From Phytophthora sp. 'mugwort' (Eukaryota; Oomycota; Peronosporomycetes; Peronosporales; Peronosporaceae), in the NCBI GenBank assembly GCA_033558025.1, contig JAUCEF010000016.1, positions 4,216,001-4,280,000 on the forward strand: DNA of 64,000 nucleotides, written 5' to 3'. Both the position numbers and the translations under genes were made by a program. This document shows, in pieces, positions 52,664-63,399 of this stretch (positions are counted from its first letter, which is position 1; each line of letters starts with the position of its first letter). The notes below the pieces were generated by a model. That model saw only the letters and a list, made by a program, of their open reading frames with translations, was not told the origin of the DNA and searched no databases.

Positions 52664-53005
52664 CTTCTTGAAGTGGAAGACTTCCGCACCCCAACTCAGA
52701 ATGCCTTGGATAAGACATATACCTGGCAAAAACGTCACATCTTTTTTGAAAGGGTTTGCAAAGAATCAGAAACTCGTGAAATCAGTGCAAGGAATCGATT
52801 TCCTTAATAGTTTTCTTGGCAAAGAATCTGTCAAAAGGTCAGACAAGAAAAGTGGTTATCACGGTTGGGAAGTATAACGGTGTAAGTAAGTTTGAGTATC
52901 CAATCAAATCAACCCTTCATGTTTTAACCGTGAGGCCCGCATTCTGCGACACAGCAGGCAACCTGTTTCCCAGTTCACCACTCGTTTATCGAATCGCAGC
53001 AGTCA

Positions 53006-54296
53006 TGACACGCAGTGAGCGCGCTATCGCACTAGAGTGGCTTGAGGCTGCACGGTGGTCAACGATCTAGAGGGCGGAATAGGAGGCGACGAGGAAACCC
53101 TGTTGTACGAGGCAATAAGCGGCAACCGCTACCTGGAGCGCGGGTCGGTAGAGAAGACGGGCAGTGGGATTCAGAGCAAGTTAAAAGGATGGATCCTTGC
53201 GAGCACAGCGCGACCTACGAATGCATTCTGAGACGTTTGCGTTCTTGCTCGAGCGACTCCATGAGCACCCTGTCTTCATGCGGTCCCAAGGCAAGCAAGA
53301 GCAAGCCCCGCCCCAGCTCCAGCTCGAGGTTTTCCTGTATTCATTCCAGCCACTGACTGTCCATCAGGTTGCGCAGCATTTTAGCGTCGCAGAAGGTAAT
53401 CGTGCTGAGCTGTTTTTTGCTGCATCATACAAATTGACTAACGTTATTATTGTTTAGGCTCTGTGTGTAAATATAGTGCAAGAGCTATTGAAGCGATTTT
53501 GAGTCTCGAAGATGATTTTCTCGCATGGCCTTCGACAGACAGGAAGGCCAACGTGCAGGCGTACTTTGAGGGCGTTTCAGGGTTCCCATCATGCGTTGGT
53601 TGTGTCGATGGGACCACGTTTAAGCTGTTGTATGCTCCAGGAATGAACGCAGAGTGCTACTATTCTCGCAAGTCTGACTATTGCGTAGGGGCACAAGTAT
53701 TTAGTGACTACCGCCGCCGAATTATTTTCTATCAGGTAATGAAAAACATGGTTCGAGTTTGTGAGCTAATAAGAAGTGCTAACAATTGTAGTAGATTGGT
53801 GTGCCAGGTTCGCTGCATGATGCTAGATTTAATGAGCTTGACGCGTATTGCTGCAGAGCCCGCCATTTGTTTCAAGCCCGGGGAGTACGTGCTTGGTGAT
53901 AGCGCGTACACCTGCAGCTTCCCGTTTATTGTGACGCCCTACAAAATGCCATCAAGCTCTATTCCCAGGAACCGCACGTTTAACTGGTTGCTTGCGAAGC
54001 AGTGTACTATTGTGGAGCATGCAATTGGCATGATGAAGGCAAAATTCCCCATTCCAAGCTGCCTTAGGGACAGAATTACGTGCGACGGTGACTTGCAACT
54101 CGTACGTAAGACAATCGTGTGCAGTTTTGTCTTGCGCAACGTGTGCATATCGTTGTCGGACGATGCATTTGAGATTGAACCTCCTACTGCTACATTGGAC
54201 GAGGAAGAAGACGATCAAGGTTGGACTGAGAATAGCAGCGAAGACTTGCGCGTGTGTGTCCAAGAGGTGGTGCTTCAGCGAAACGGTTTCGCATAA
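53006..54296 (+). pseudogene. PIF/Harbinger (HARBI1-like) transposase 2, two introns
   Basis: The N-terminus begins MTRSERAIALEWLEAARWST at 53006, then has stops before the clear part RMHSETFAFLLERLHEHPVF (about 53218). Exon 1 ends at 53395. Intron 53396-53457 (62 nt, GTAAT..TAG, with a CTAAC branch site) restores the expected join between VAEG and SVCKYSARAIEAI. A second intron, 53736-53794 (59 nt, again with CTAAC), joins RRRIIFYQ to IGVPGSLHDARF, recovering the second catalytic Asp. A one-base shift follows near 53850, then YVLGDSAYTCSFPF and CTIVEHAIGMMKAKFP with the catalytic Glu. The first Asp is in GCVDGTTF. It is near-intact but carries N-terminal stops and one frameshift. Confidence 0.75.
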
Positions 54297-54420
54297 CATG
54301 CAAATACAGTTTATTGTTTTGCGAAAGCTTTTTATTTTGTTTGTATTAGCGACTCTAAGAACGCTTGGCGAGTTTAAGTTCCAGTTGTTTGTGTTGAAGA
54401 GCAATTTGCTGAGTTAGTAG

Positions 54421-55204
54421 CTACCCACACTGCTGATCCATCTTCTTCTCCTTAATACTAAGTTCTTCCTTGTACAGAGCAAAATGCTCTTGCTTAGCGC
54501 CAATTCCCTCCCCAGAAGCTCAATATCCGTCTTGTGTCTTTTGGCCGATTCCCTTTCGCGAAATCGCGAAGGCGGTCTAGCATTCTTGCAACGGGCGGAG
54601 GACTCCGCATGACGTCCGACTTCGTACTGTTCCCCAAAGAGGACGGGTTTCTTTTATGCAGTTTTGCCAGCATCAGACCCCTCTACGGCCGGGTGATTGA
54701 ATCCATCTGGATCGCTCAAATCGACCTCGGAAGACGACCGTTTGGTGCCGCCTTAAGGCTGAGCTCCGTGCGACCTGGCTCCATTATCACGGGAGGCACA
54801 ATATTGTGCTGAACACCAAATATCTCGACAATTTGGTAGAACTACTTGCATTTTTTGGCCATCACCTCTATCAATCGGGAAAGTAAGAAGTCCGGAACGT
54901 TAGCATTCTAGCCAATTTAAACAGCACCCATTATAGAGTTGACAATACACGATACCTTTAATATTTGATGGATCACTTTCCTTCACTCCAAACCCAGACC
55001 GGCTAAGCTTCGCCTTGAACACCTTGTAAGAGCCTTCCAGCTCAATGCACTTGGACTTCACCTCCGTAGACGTTTTTGTCTTGAGAGAGGCGCTAGCGCT
55101 GGAGAAGAACTTGGTTTTAACACCAGTCGTGTAGTTCTTGAAGTTCACACCAATGTAATCTATTAGAGCGTATTCCTCCGCCGCTGACCAGTGTTTGTCC
55201 CCAT
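54421..55204 (-). pseudogene. Myb/SANT-like DNA-binding partner of Harbinger 2
   Basis: From about 55204 (ATG, then a frame change) the text reads HWSAAEEYALIDYIGVNFKN, KTSTEVKSKCIELEGSYKVF and LSRSGFGVKESDPSNIKG, a Myb/SANT-like domain. A stop at 54900 and frame changes follow. The C-terminal part (RERESAKRHKTDIELLGREL) is a coiled coil ending at about 54421. It is convergent with the transposase. Same arrangement as Harbinger 1, but the two Myb-like proteins are clearly different families. Confidence 0.65.
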
Positions 55205-55451
55205 GTCGGCAAAGGAGCTATGGTACTTCACGTGCTTGTGAGGTGGCAACACAGCCACCAGTTGGGGATACATATTTCTTCCAATAAAATCAAACCAACT
55301 ACTTCTGTGAACAGCCAATCAGATCAAGCCTGCGGTCCTACTTTCAAACTTTCCTCGTTTAAAAGGGAAGTATTGGCAACCTTCGAAGGGTTGATTTGAT
55401 TGGACGATGAAACTTTTACTTACTTACTTTTCAACCGTGATAACCACTAAA

Positions 55452-56369
55452 TCTCTGATTTGAAACCCCCTATTGAATTCGGTTCCCCAAACAAGCTGAC
55501 AGATCCCTAATTAGCATGCATAGCCGGTTTTGGACAATAAATAGCACGAACTGCATATCTAAACAGCAGATTCTAGCTATACAAACTGACTGAGTTATAG
55601 CCGCCAATGTCGGTGGCTGGTTTAATCTTTCGCGGAGTGTATTTTTTAATACATTATTTCTTTCGTTTTACCATGTGCTCGTTTAAGTACGCTTTACGGC
55701 TGTCCTGTGCCGGTACAAGTACCTTAGCACCAGTAGTGTTGCTATTAAAACCGGTAGCTTCGGTGTATGCAATCGTAGAAACCAGATGTGCCATCCCATC
55801 GCTGCAATTTATCCTGAGCGAAGACCTTTTCACCTTTAGGCTGTGAATTCAATTCTCTGAATTGTCGAGCCGAACGACCAGCAACACTGAGGTCACCCAT
55901 CTGCTTTTTGAGAGCCTATCGTAGAGAGCAATCTGTGCTTGAGCTTACAATTACATTTTCTCTTGGATTTGCCAAGATGCTCAATTTGTGTCCCATTTAG
56001 ACGACAACCAAAAAGCGAAAGTGATACAGTGATATTGTACCGCTCAGCCCTCCGTCAGTTAATTATCAACGGGTCCAATGGGAGTGCGCATGTGCAGATG
56101 CATATGTCTGTTTCGTCGTCAAAAATTTAGTAAAATGATGAATACCCATTACAAGGATAGTTTTAAACTATACTGAACCTATTACTGTACCTATATTTTT
56201 GAGTCAGCACGGAACCGGGTCCTGAGCTTCGGGATTGGGAGTCAATACAAAGTCGTTGTGCACTTCAAAGTGGCAGTGCCCACCCCACCCTACCATTGGC
56301 AAGTTACCAACGTTGCATGGACCGAACGGCAAGAACGCATTTTGCGATGGGATGTAGTTCGTCCGCCCG
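55452..56369. other. Intergenic, no gene supported
   Basis: A 79-codon frame at 55607-55846 has no recognisable feature. Nothing else is seen. Confidence 0.45.
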
Positions 56370-56383
56370 TCCATTCTCCATCC
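56370..56383 (+). promoter_or_regulatory. Oomycete core promoter of GH10 gene 1
   Basis: CCATTCTCCATCCC fits the Inr part CATTYYNCAT and lies 66-79 nt upstream of ATG 56449. The paralogue has GCATTCTCCATTTC in the same place. Confidence 0.6.
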
Positions 56384-56448
56384 CGACCATTATTCGTTCT
56401 GAACGAATCGTTCATCGCTTCTTCCTGCGCGTACTTGGCCTGAAAAAA

Positions 56449-57667
56449 ATGATGAAAGCCTTTTTCACATTGGCGCTCGGCGCCAGCTCGCTGGCTGTCG
56501 CTGTCGCTGATCCCCGCGTAATGATCGAGTCCACGTACACCGACACTAAGGGCTTAAACGACCTGGCCAAGTCGATGGGTAACAAGTACATGGGTACGGC
56601 GACTAACATCAAGCAACTGAGCGACAAGTACTACATTGGAGAGCTGAACAATACTAAGGACTTTGGAATGATCACTCCAGCCAATGCCATGAAGGTGGGT
56701 GTAGCAAAATAAGTGGAGTGTTTACCCATTTCGTCGACACTGACATTAAATCTATTGCTCTGCTGTAGTGGGATGCCACGGAGCCCAAGCAAGGCGTCTT
56801 TACGTTCGAGGACGCCGACAAAATTGTAGCCTTCGCCAACAAAACTGGAGCTCAAGTTCGTTGCCACGCTCTAGTTTCGGTAAGTCTCACTTTCTCTACT
56901 GGAGTTAGCCGCGAATCAGACAACATACTGACTCTTTCATGATGTCGTTTCAGCACCAACAAGTTCCAAAGTGGGTGCAGGTTCTTCAAAAGGCCGAATT
57001 GCTGAAAGCGATGTCCAACCACATCACCAAGGTCATGACGCACTTTGGAAACTCATGCATCGCCTGGGACGTCGTTAACGAGGCCATTGACGAAGACGGC
57101 TCGTATCGCCAATCCTTTTGGTATAAGAAGACGGGTAAGGAGTATATCTCGACCGCCTTCAAAACTGCCAATCAAGTTAAGGCCAACCTCAGTTTACAAA
57201 CTCGACTTTTCTACAACGATTTCAACATCACTATCGTCAACAATAAGTCGGATGCAGTGCTGGAAATGGCTACAGACCTTAGAAGCCATAAGGTCTGGGT
57301 CGAGGGGGTTGGGTTCCAGTCTCACTACAGCAACAACGACACGGTGGCGGGTGCCGATATCTTCGACAACTTTCGCCGCTTTACGATTAAGAACATGGAT
57401 GTCGCGATCACAGAACTCGATGTGAGGACGAGCACGGCCAACCCTACCGTGAGCGAGCAGCAGCAGCAGGTCGGCATCGTCACCAACGTTATTTCGGCCT
57501 GCAAGAAGACCGAGCGGTGCGTTGGTGCCACAGTCTGGGACTTCGTGGACACCTACTCGTCGATCGAGTCGTCAGCTCCATTGTTGTTTTACCAGCCTGA
57601 AGGACCCAACACGCCGCTCGTGCGCAAGGCGACATATGACGCTGTCACGTCCGGTTGGATTTGGTAG
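56449..57667 (+). CDS. Secreted GH10 endo-1,4-beta-xylanase (gene 1, three exons)
   Basis: Exons 56449-56694, 56769-56879 and 56954-57667 (introns of 74 nt each, GT..AG) encode 356 aa. The signal peptide MMKAFFTLALGASSLAVAVA is followed by DPRV. The (beta/alpha)8 barrel of family 10 has acid/base Glu162 in WDVVNEAID and nucleophile Glu273 in ITELDV. Near the C-terminus, ATVWDFVDTYS is the conserved W-D block. It would cleave xylan in plant cell walls during infection or feeding (inference). One oddity: at the exon 2/3 join, family members usually read HTLVWHSQ; here HALVS|HQQ has Ser in place of the subsite Trp, whereas the paralogue keeps Trp. A shorter start at the second Met (56452) is equally possible. 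The frame is intact. Confidence 0.92.
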
Positions 57668-59004
57668 GTTGGTTGAACTGTAGCAGCCTGGTAAGAAAAA
57701 AGTGTTTATGTCGATGTTAAGCAAGCTAGTCACAATTTTCTCTCTTCCGTCGCCGTTCTCAAAGTGTGTACTACTATAGGTACTTATATTTTTTAGACGT
57801 TTTGTAGTCTACATGTAGTTGAGGGTAGAGTCAAACGCCATGAAGACGAGTCTAAACTACCTATTTGCTGTCATTACTTCAACTGGCCAGCTATATCACG
57901 ATACTCGTGCTGTAGTTGCTATAGCCATTGGATTCGCGTCGTCTCCGACCACCAGACACTGTGGGTTGCCTGAACAAACGATATTATAATGCCAGACAAA
58001 GTGGTCTTTTCGTTCTACTGCTGAGGATTTTTTTAACATAGACTCACTTTCGAAAAGTGGAGATCGATCTGAGCTCTCGCTATCATGGGTTTCTAGCAGA
58101 TTTGAGCTATAGCTGAAGTTAAAACTGACCTACGCTGGCCATCTTCGACGCCTTGCACCTACCTGAAGTGGGGCAATTGGTTGCGACGACTCGTACAAGT
58201 GTGACATTCAAATCATTTGCGTTATGGTGACAGAAATGAATGGGCAGATGAGGTAGATGCTGTAATTGATGCTGAGACTCCTATATTAGCTGGACGAACG
58301 CATAACAACTCAACACTACCCTCTTAAACCAAACAGTTGCCGCAATCGTAGCCAGCCTCACTGTCCTACCCACTCGATATATGTCTGTGACCCATGCGTA
58401 AATTCGTTCAAACCCGCTTCACTGAAGCCATATCGACAACGCTAATGGCTGATAACGCAATAACGATACGTGACTGCCGCTGAGTTAACTCACTGCGGCA
58501 ACCTCACAAATGCGCTTTCTCAAAGAAAAGTTATCTCAGTAAGTAAAGAACTACATGTATAGTATACATCGTTATACATTAAAAAGAATCACATGGTGAT
58601 ACGTATTGTACGATAAAGTAAAATGTCTACACAAAACGAGTGCAACCTGGAAACACAATCGACGAAATTTACATTCGGATTATATCCATGTGTGCAACCG
58701 ACTGTCGATTTCGTAGTGGATTGTACATGTACACTGTACACTACATGTAAGCTTTCTCCCTTGAACTTTGAGTGTTGCTGTAGGCATCCAAGCCATTAAA
58801 GAATTTGAGCTGCAACACTGCCGGGCAAGATGAATAGCTAACGTACCGATGTTGGCAGGGGTGTTGTGATTGATTTAACTCTTCTAGCACACCGTACCGT
58901 ATATGGTAGTGATATCCGTGAAATGCCCCCGCCCGTACTGTACTAATGCTGCATGGACCGAACGGCAAGATGTACTTCGGGCGCCTGTCCATTTTGTCGT
59001 TCTG
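57668..59004. other. Intergenic between the GH10 paralogues
   Basis: No coding frame of note. Downstream of 58560 it is AT-rich with short ACATGTA palindromes (about 58550-58750). Confidence 0.5.
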
Positions 59005-59018
59005 GCATTCTCCATTTC
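59005..59018 (+). promoter_or_regulatory. Oomycete core promoter of GH10 gene 2
   Basis: GCATTCTCCATTTC is an almost perfect Inr+FPR match (CATTYYNCATTT), 33-46 nt upstream of ATG 59051. Confidence 0.7.
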
Positions 59019-59050
59019 TCACTTCTTCGCGCGCACGCTCTGGACGCGAA

Positions 59051-60273
59051 ATGATGAATATTTTTATCGCATTGGTGCTCGGCACCAGTTCACTGGCCAT
59101 CGCCTTCCGCGACCCTCGAGTCATGATTGAGTCAACGTACACGGAAGCAAAGGGGTTGAACAGCCTAGCCAAGAGAGCGTGGCAGGACAAGGAAGGAAAA
59201 TACATGGGCACGGCTACCGACATTAAGCAATTGGGCGATCCCTACTATCTTCAGGTGCCAATGACACCAGTGACTTCGGCATGATCACTCCGACCAATGC
59301 TATGACGGTGCGCTATGTCCATTCAAAATAGTCAATCCCTTGCCGTCGCTCATACCCTTGTGTGCCGTAGTGGAATGCCACGGAACCCAAGCCGGGTGTC
59401 TTTACGTTCGAGAATGCCGAAAAAATCGTTGCCTTTGCCAACAAAACTGGAGCTCAAGTTCGCTGTCAAGCCTTTGTTTGGGTAAGCTCAATTTTGTCAA
59501 GTGAAAGATAAGCGAGGAGCCTTTATTTACATATTTCTTTGCTTCACGTGCACTCGTAGCACAAACAAGTTCCTGAGTGGGTGCAGGTTCTTGAGAAGGC
59601 TGAATTGCTGAAAGCGATGTCCAACCACATCACCAAGGTCATGACGCACTTTGGAAACTCATGCATCGCCTGGGACGTCGTTAACGAGGCCATTGACGAA
59701 GACGGCTCGTATCGCCAATCCTTTTGGTATAAGAAGACGGGTAAGGAGTATATCTCGACCGCCTTCAAAACTGCCAATCAAGTTAAGGCCAACCTCAGTT
59801 TACAAACTCGACTTTTCTACAACGATTTCAACATCACTATCGTCAACAATAAGTCGGATGCAGTGCTGGAAATGGCTACAGACCTCAGAAGCCATAAGAT
59901 TTGGGTTGAAGGCGTTGGCTTCCAGTCTCACTACACCAATAATGACACCGTAGCAGGTGCGAAAATATTTGACAACTTCAGACGCTTCACTGTGAAGCAC
60001 ATGGACATCGCGGTCACGGAATTCGACGTGAAGACGAGTACGGCCAACCCCACTGTTAGTGAACAGCAACAGCAAGTCGGCATCATCACCAACGTCGTGT
60101 CAGCCTGCAAGAAGACAATGCGGTGCGTCGGTGTGACGGTCTGGGACTTCGTGGATACGTACTCGCCGATTACGTCGTCCGCTCCGTTGCTATTTTACCA
60201 ACCTGACGGCCCCAGCACGCCGCTCGTACGGAAGGCGACGTATGATGCCGTCACGGCTGGCTGGATTCTATAG
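59051..60273 (+). pseudogene. GH10 endo-xylanase paralogue (gene 2), one frameshift
   Basis: Same structure as gene 1: exons 59051-59307, 59371-59481 and 59560-60273. Exons 2 and 3 are exactly as long as in gene 1 (111 and 714 nt). Exon 1 is 257 nt, not a multiple of three: after KQLGDPYYLQ the frame slips by one base near 59249, then GANDTSDFGMITPTNAM follows in the other frame. The rest is open, with acid/base Glu in WDVVNEAID and nucleophile Glu in VTEFDV. Signal peptide MMNIFIALVLGTSSLAIA. It is otherwise well preserved and has a good promoter, so the slip could be a very recent mutation or an assembly error. A 284-bp tract is identical to gene 1. Confidence 0.8.
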
Positions 60274-61060
60274 GGACAGTCAAGATACGAAAAGAAAAAA
60301 AAACCGTGTTCCTGTTCTCTGGATTTATCCAGAGTTGTTAGGGTGTATAGATTTCATAATATCCATCGTAAATGTTGCTTGAGTCTTTTACGGTCAACCT
60401 TCGCGCAACAGAGCAACGCCTAATGTCAGAGCGGTAACTCAGGTGCCGCTCATACGGTATTAGCCTTCGCGATCACTAGAGACAAGTGCAAGGACTACCG
60501 GTGGGAAAATGGTTCTGGGGCCATTGCGACATCCACCACGCCACAATCCACAGCGGTCCTCGTTCTACGTTGCGGTAACGCGCGTGAAAACAATAGAGCA
60601 GCTATATCTCATGGAGCCGCTGACATTAGAGTTCCTGTAATACAGAGAACCACGGTGAAAGCTGTACTTCAGACCGACAGACGAGACTCTGGCAGAAACC
60701 ACGAGGTTGTTCAAGATGGAACGAAGTCATAACACTACATAAAGATCCAGAGCATCTCCGTGCCTTGACATGGCTTAGTCAGTAAATGTGTGCTGTGACA
60801 AGCCAGGCCGATGGACCTGCGCAGAAGATGGCTTATGACTTATGCGCCATCAAGGATTTTGCTGAGAAGGAAAGTTCCGATGAGAGACTCAGATAAGGGT
60901 GGAGAACAAGACAACCCTCCGCTAAGGAATTAATCCGCTCACTTTTGAAATTTGCCTCTTCAACCATCATTGACATATCAATTTGATGTCAAAAGTGTAA
61001 ACATGAGAAAGAAGCCAAACGGGTGGGTGTGCAATTCAAGTCGCTCGGGCGCTTTCGAGG
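60274..61060. other. Intergenic or retroelement leader
   Basis: No coding frame. This stretch may contain the 5' LTR and leader of the Gypsy element that follows, but no LTR end is recognised. Confidence 0.35.
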
Positions 61061-61068
61061 TACTCGCA

Positions 61069-61760
61069 TTGTGAAACCATTCAAGGGGGACGGCTGAAAG
61101 TCGTGGTTAGAGTTCCACCTCGAGGTTGATCGACTGTATACGCTCTTGGGTCTGAACCGGGATGACGAAGATTCGGTACGTGACCTGGCGAAAATCATTT
61201 CCCAGCTCCTGTCGGGCCGGGACCTGGATGAATCCCAGTCAAGGTGGAACGGAGCACCCCATATCGGAGCAATCATAGAGACTATGGATGGCGTGGCCCG
61301 ACGGTACTGCCCAATCGGCACCAGCGAAGCGTTGCATGAAGAAATGAAGAATTTGAAGAAGACGCGAAGTATGACGGTGGAGGATTATGACAAACAGTTT
61401 CAGCATCTGCTACTACTGGAAAAGTGGCTGCTGCCGGAAGATGGAGAACCGATAGGAATAGGAACAGGAACAACGTGCCGATACTACAGTGCAGGGATGC
61501 CTTGGAGCTGGCAGGGGGCTGTCCTACCTCAACGTGCCGAGTAGACGAATCTCCGATCGTTGAGAACCCGATACCTCCAATCCGAACGGGTTGAGCAACA
61601 GCATCCAGTACGGGAGAACGGAAAGGGGGGGGGGGGGGCTGAGCCCGGAAAAGAAAAAAAAGCAAGAGCAAAACCAAGACGGCAACGCGAATAAGGAGCT
61701 AGCCTCGGGAAGGAAACGAAACCCCGAGCCCGAAAAAGGGTGCAAATACTGCGTGGAATA
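61069..61760 (+). pseudogene. Gypsy gag region
   Basis: Capsid-type text: KPFKGDG (then TGA), WLEFHLEVDRLYTLLGLNRD, GVARRYCPIGTSEALHEEMK, TRSMTVEDYDKQFQHLLLLE. This fits retrotransposon gag. A basic linker with a long G-run and a possible single zinc-knuckle start (KGCKYC, about 61738) follows in another frame. Confidence 0.65.
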
Positions 61761-62029
61761 ATCGTAATGACGAAAGGTGTTCCGGAACCCAGCGTCTCCG
61801 AGCTTCCGACCTCGAGCGAGCGCGGAACCAGAGATGACGCACGACACTAAGAAATCGAAAGCGTCGCAGACTGTGCAAGCGGCGGCGGTAGCTGCAGCAG
61901 CCCAGAAGATTATGGAGGAAGTTCGCAGTCAAGACCCTCTGAACTATTGGCGTACTCGAGAAGCGGATCAGGGAGCAACCGCGCCGTCATTGAAAAGACT
62001 ATGGGGAGTTGCCATTTCCACCGCTGCTC

Positions 62030-62586
62030 GTAGAAGTCACACTGAAACACCCATTGAACACGCAAAAAGCTACACTGCCCTGCTTGACACAGGAGCTACG
62101 CACTCTTTCGTGGTCCAGAAAGTGGTATCTTAGTGCCGACCGCAAGGCGTCCGCACTGAATATCGTAATGTCAAGGGATAGATGCAACAAACTGCCGGGG
62201 AAATCGCGCTTCCGATGGTGCTCGAAGATTTCACAGACAAGCGAGTCTGCCAACAGCAGTGCAGGATCGTGGAGAAGTTAGTGTGTCCCTTGGTGCTGGG
62301 AACGGACTTCCTGCAGCAGCAAGGATTGGTAATCGACTACCATACACGGAAAATTCGTTGGTATGGAGTGACTTTAGCCATGCGCGGTATTCAAAACAGC
62401 CGAGAAAGAGCTCCGTCAGCATCAACCGGTATCAGATCGAGGACGGCGGTGGCTATGATGAATGAAGAAAATCAGGCAATGCGAATTCCGGAGGTGAAAA
62501 GGAAGGAAATTAACTTAGAAGTACTGATTCCGAAGGAACATCTTACGGCAGAGCCGAAAGTGGGGACACTAGACCTAGAACCATAA
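62030..62586 (+). pseudogene. Gypsy aspartic protease
   Basis: SYTALLDTGATHSFVVQKVV (62070-62130) carries the catalytic DTGA. After a TAG and frame change, KLVCPLVLGTDFLQQQGLVI and DYHTRKIRW give the C-terminal protease fold (LG-DFL). It would cleave the Gag-Pol polyprotein. Confidence 0.75.
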
Positions 62587-62599
62587 GGAAGGAAGCAAA

Positions 62600-63330
62600 C
62601 CCTGTTCAACGACCGTATCCGATCCCCGTTGCGCAACGAGAAGCTGTGCGGAAGGAAGTGGACATACTTGTGGAGCCGGGTATACTGGAACCGGATAAGA
62701 AAATTCACCGTGGGCGTCACCGGCGTTCGTAATTTGCGAAAAAGATGGCTCGGTGAGATTTCTTTCAGAACTTCCGGAGGCTAAACAAGTGTCTTGAGCG
62801 GCAATACTACCTTGAACAGGTTGCAGGACTTGATCCGCGAATTGCCGCGTCCTGTCTACGTGAGTGCATCGGACTTAGTGATGGGATACTACAGCCGGGT
62901 ATTGGCCGAGGAAAGTCGGCCGTACACGGCTATAGTATTGCCGTGGGGGAAGTACCGATACTGCCGACTGCCCATGGGAGTGAGCACGGCATGAATTTCA
63001 GGCAGTGATGCAACAGTTGCTGGGAGACTTGTCCTTTGTGCGAGTTTATCTCGATGACGTCCTGGTTCCATCGAGCTCTTACGAAGAGCACTTAGGCCAC
63101 CAAAATTGTAAATTGTGTTCGAGAGGATCGTGAGCTCGGGATTGGTCGTACATGCTACAAAGAGCAAATTTTGTGTAAAGGAGGTAGAGTACCTGGGCTG
63201 TCGCGTGAGCGCGGAGGGAAACAACCAATTCCAGGCAAGGGCGATGCTATCTTGCGGCTAGCCAAGCCCCGAAACATCCGAGACCTACGCCGATTCATTG
63301 GAATGATCAATTACTATAAGGATATGTGAA
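62600..63330 (+). pseudogene. Gypsy reverse transcriptase
   Basis: RPYPIPVAQREAVRKEVDIL near 62610, a broken middle part, YSRVLAEESRPYTAIVLPWG and KYRYCRLPMGVSTA (about 62890-62994), and an intact YLDD box in FVRVYLDDVLVPSS (about 63035-63076), which differs from the mutated YLDA at 31.85 kb. Frame changes separate the parts. Confidence 0.75.
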
Positions 63331-63399
63331 AGAGGCGGTCGGAAATACTGGCCCCGTTGACAGCGTTGACGTCCAATAAGCGCCCATACCAGTGAGGAG

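Larger units (their letters stand above)
52851..55448. mobile_element. PIF/Harbinger element 2 with TIRs and target duplication
   Basis: The left end AGTGGTTATCACGGTT (52851) is mirrored by the right end ending at 55448. Similarity continues inward for about 65 bp, including TCCAATCAAATCAACCCTTC. Both ends are flanked by AAA (52848-52850 and 55449-55451), a 3-bp target duplication as expected for Harbinger. The 2598-bp body holds a transposase (+) and a convergent Myb/SANT-like gene (-). It is the best-defined DNA transposon in the window. Confidence 0.85.

Noticed and set aside
53952..54404. 150-codon minus-strand frame within Harbinger transposase 2
   Set aside because: Antisense to the conserved DDE core.
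55607..55846. 79-aa possible gene near the Harbinger right end
   Set aside because: No promoter word, no domain, and the length is within chance for this composition.
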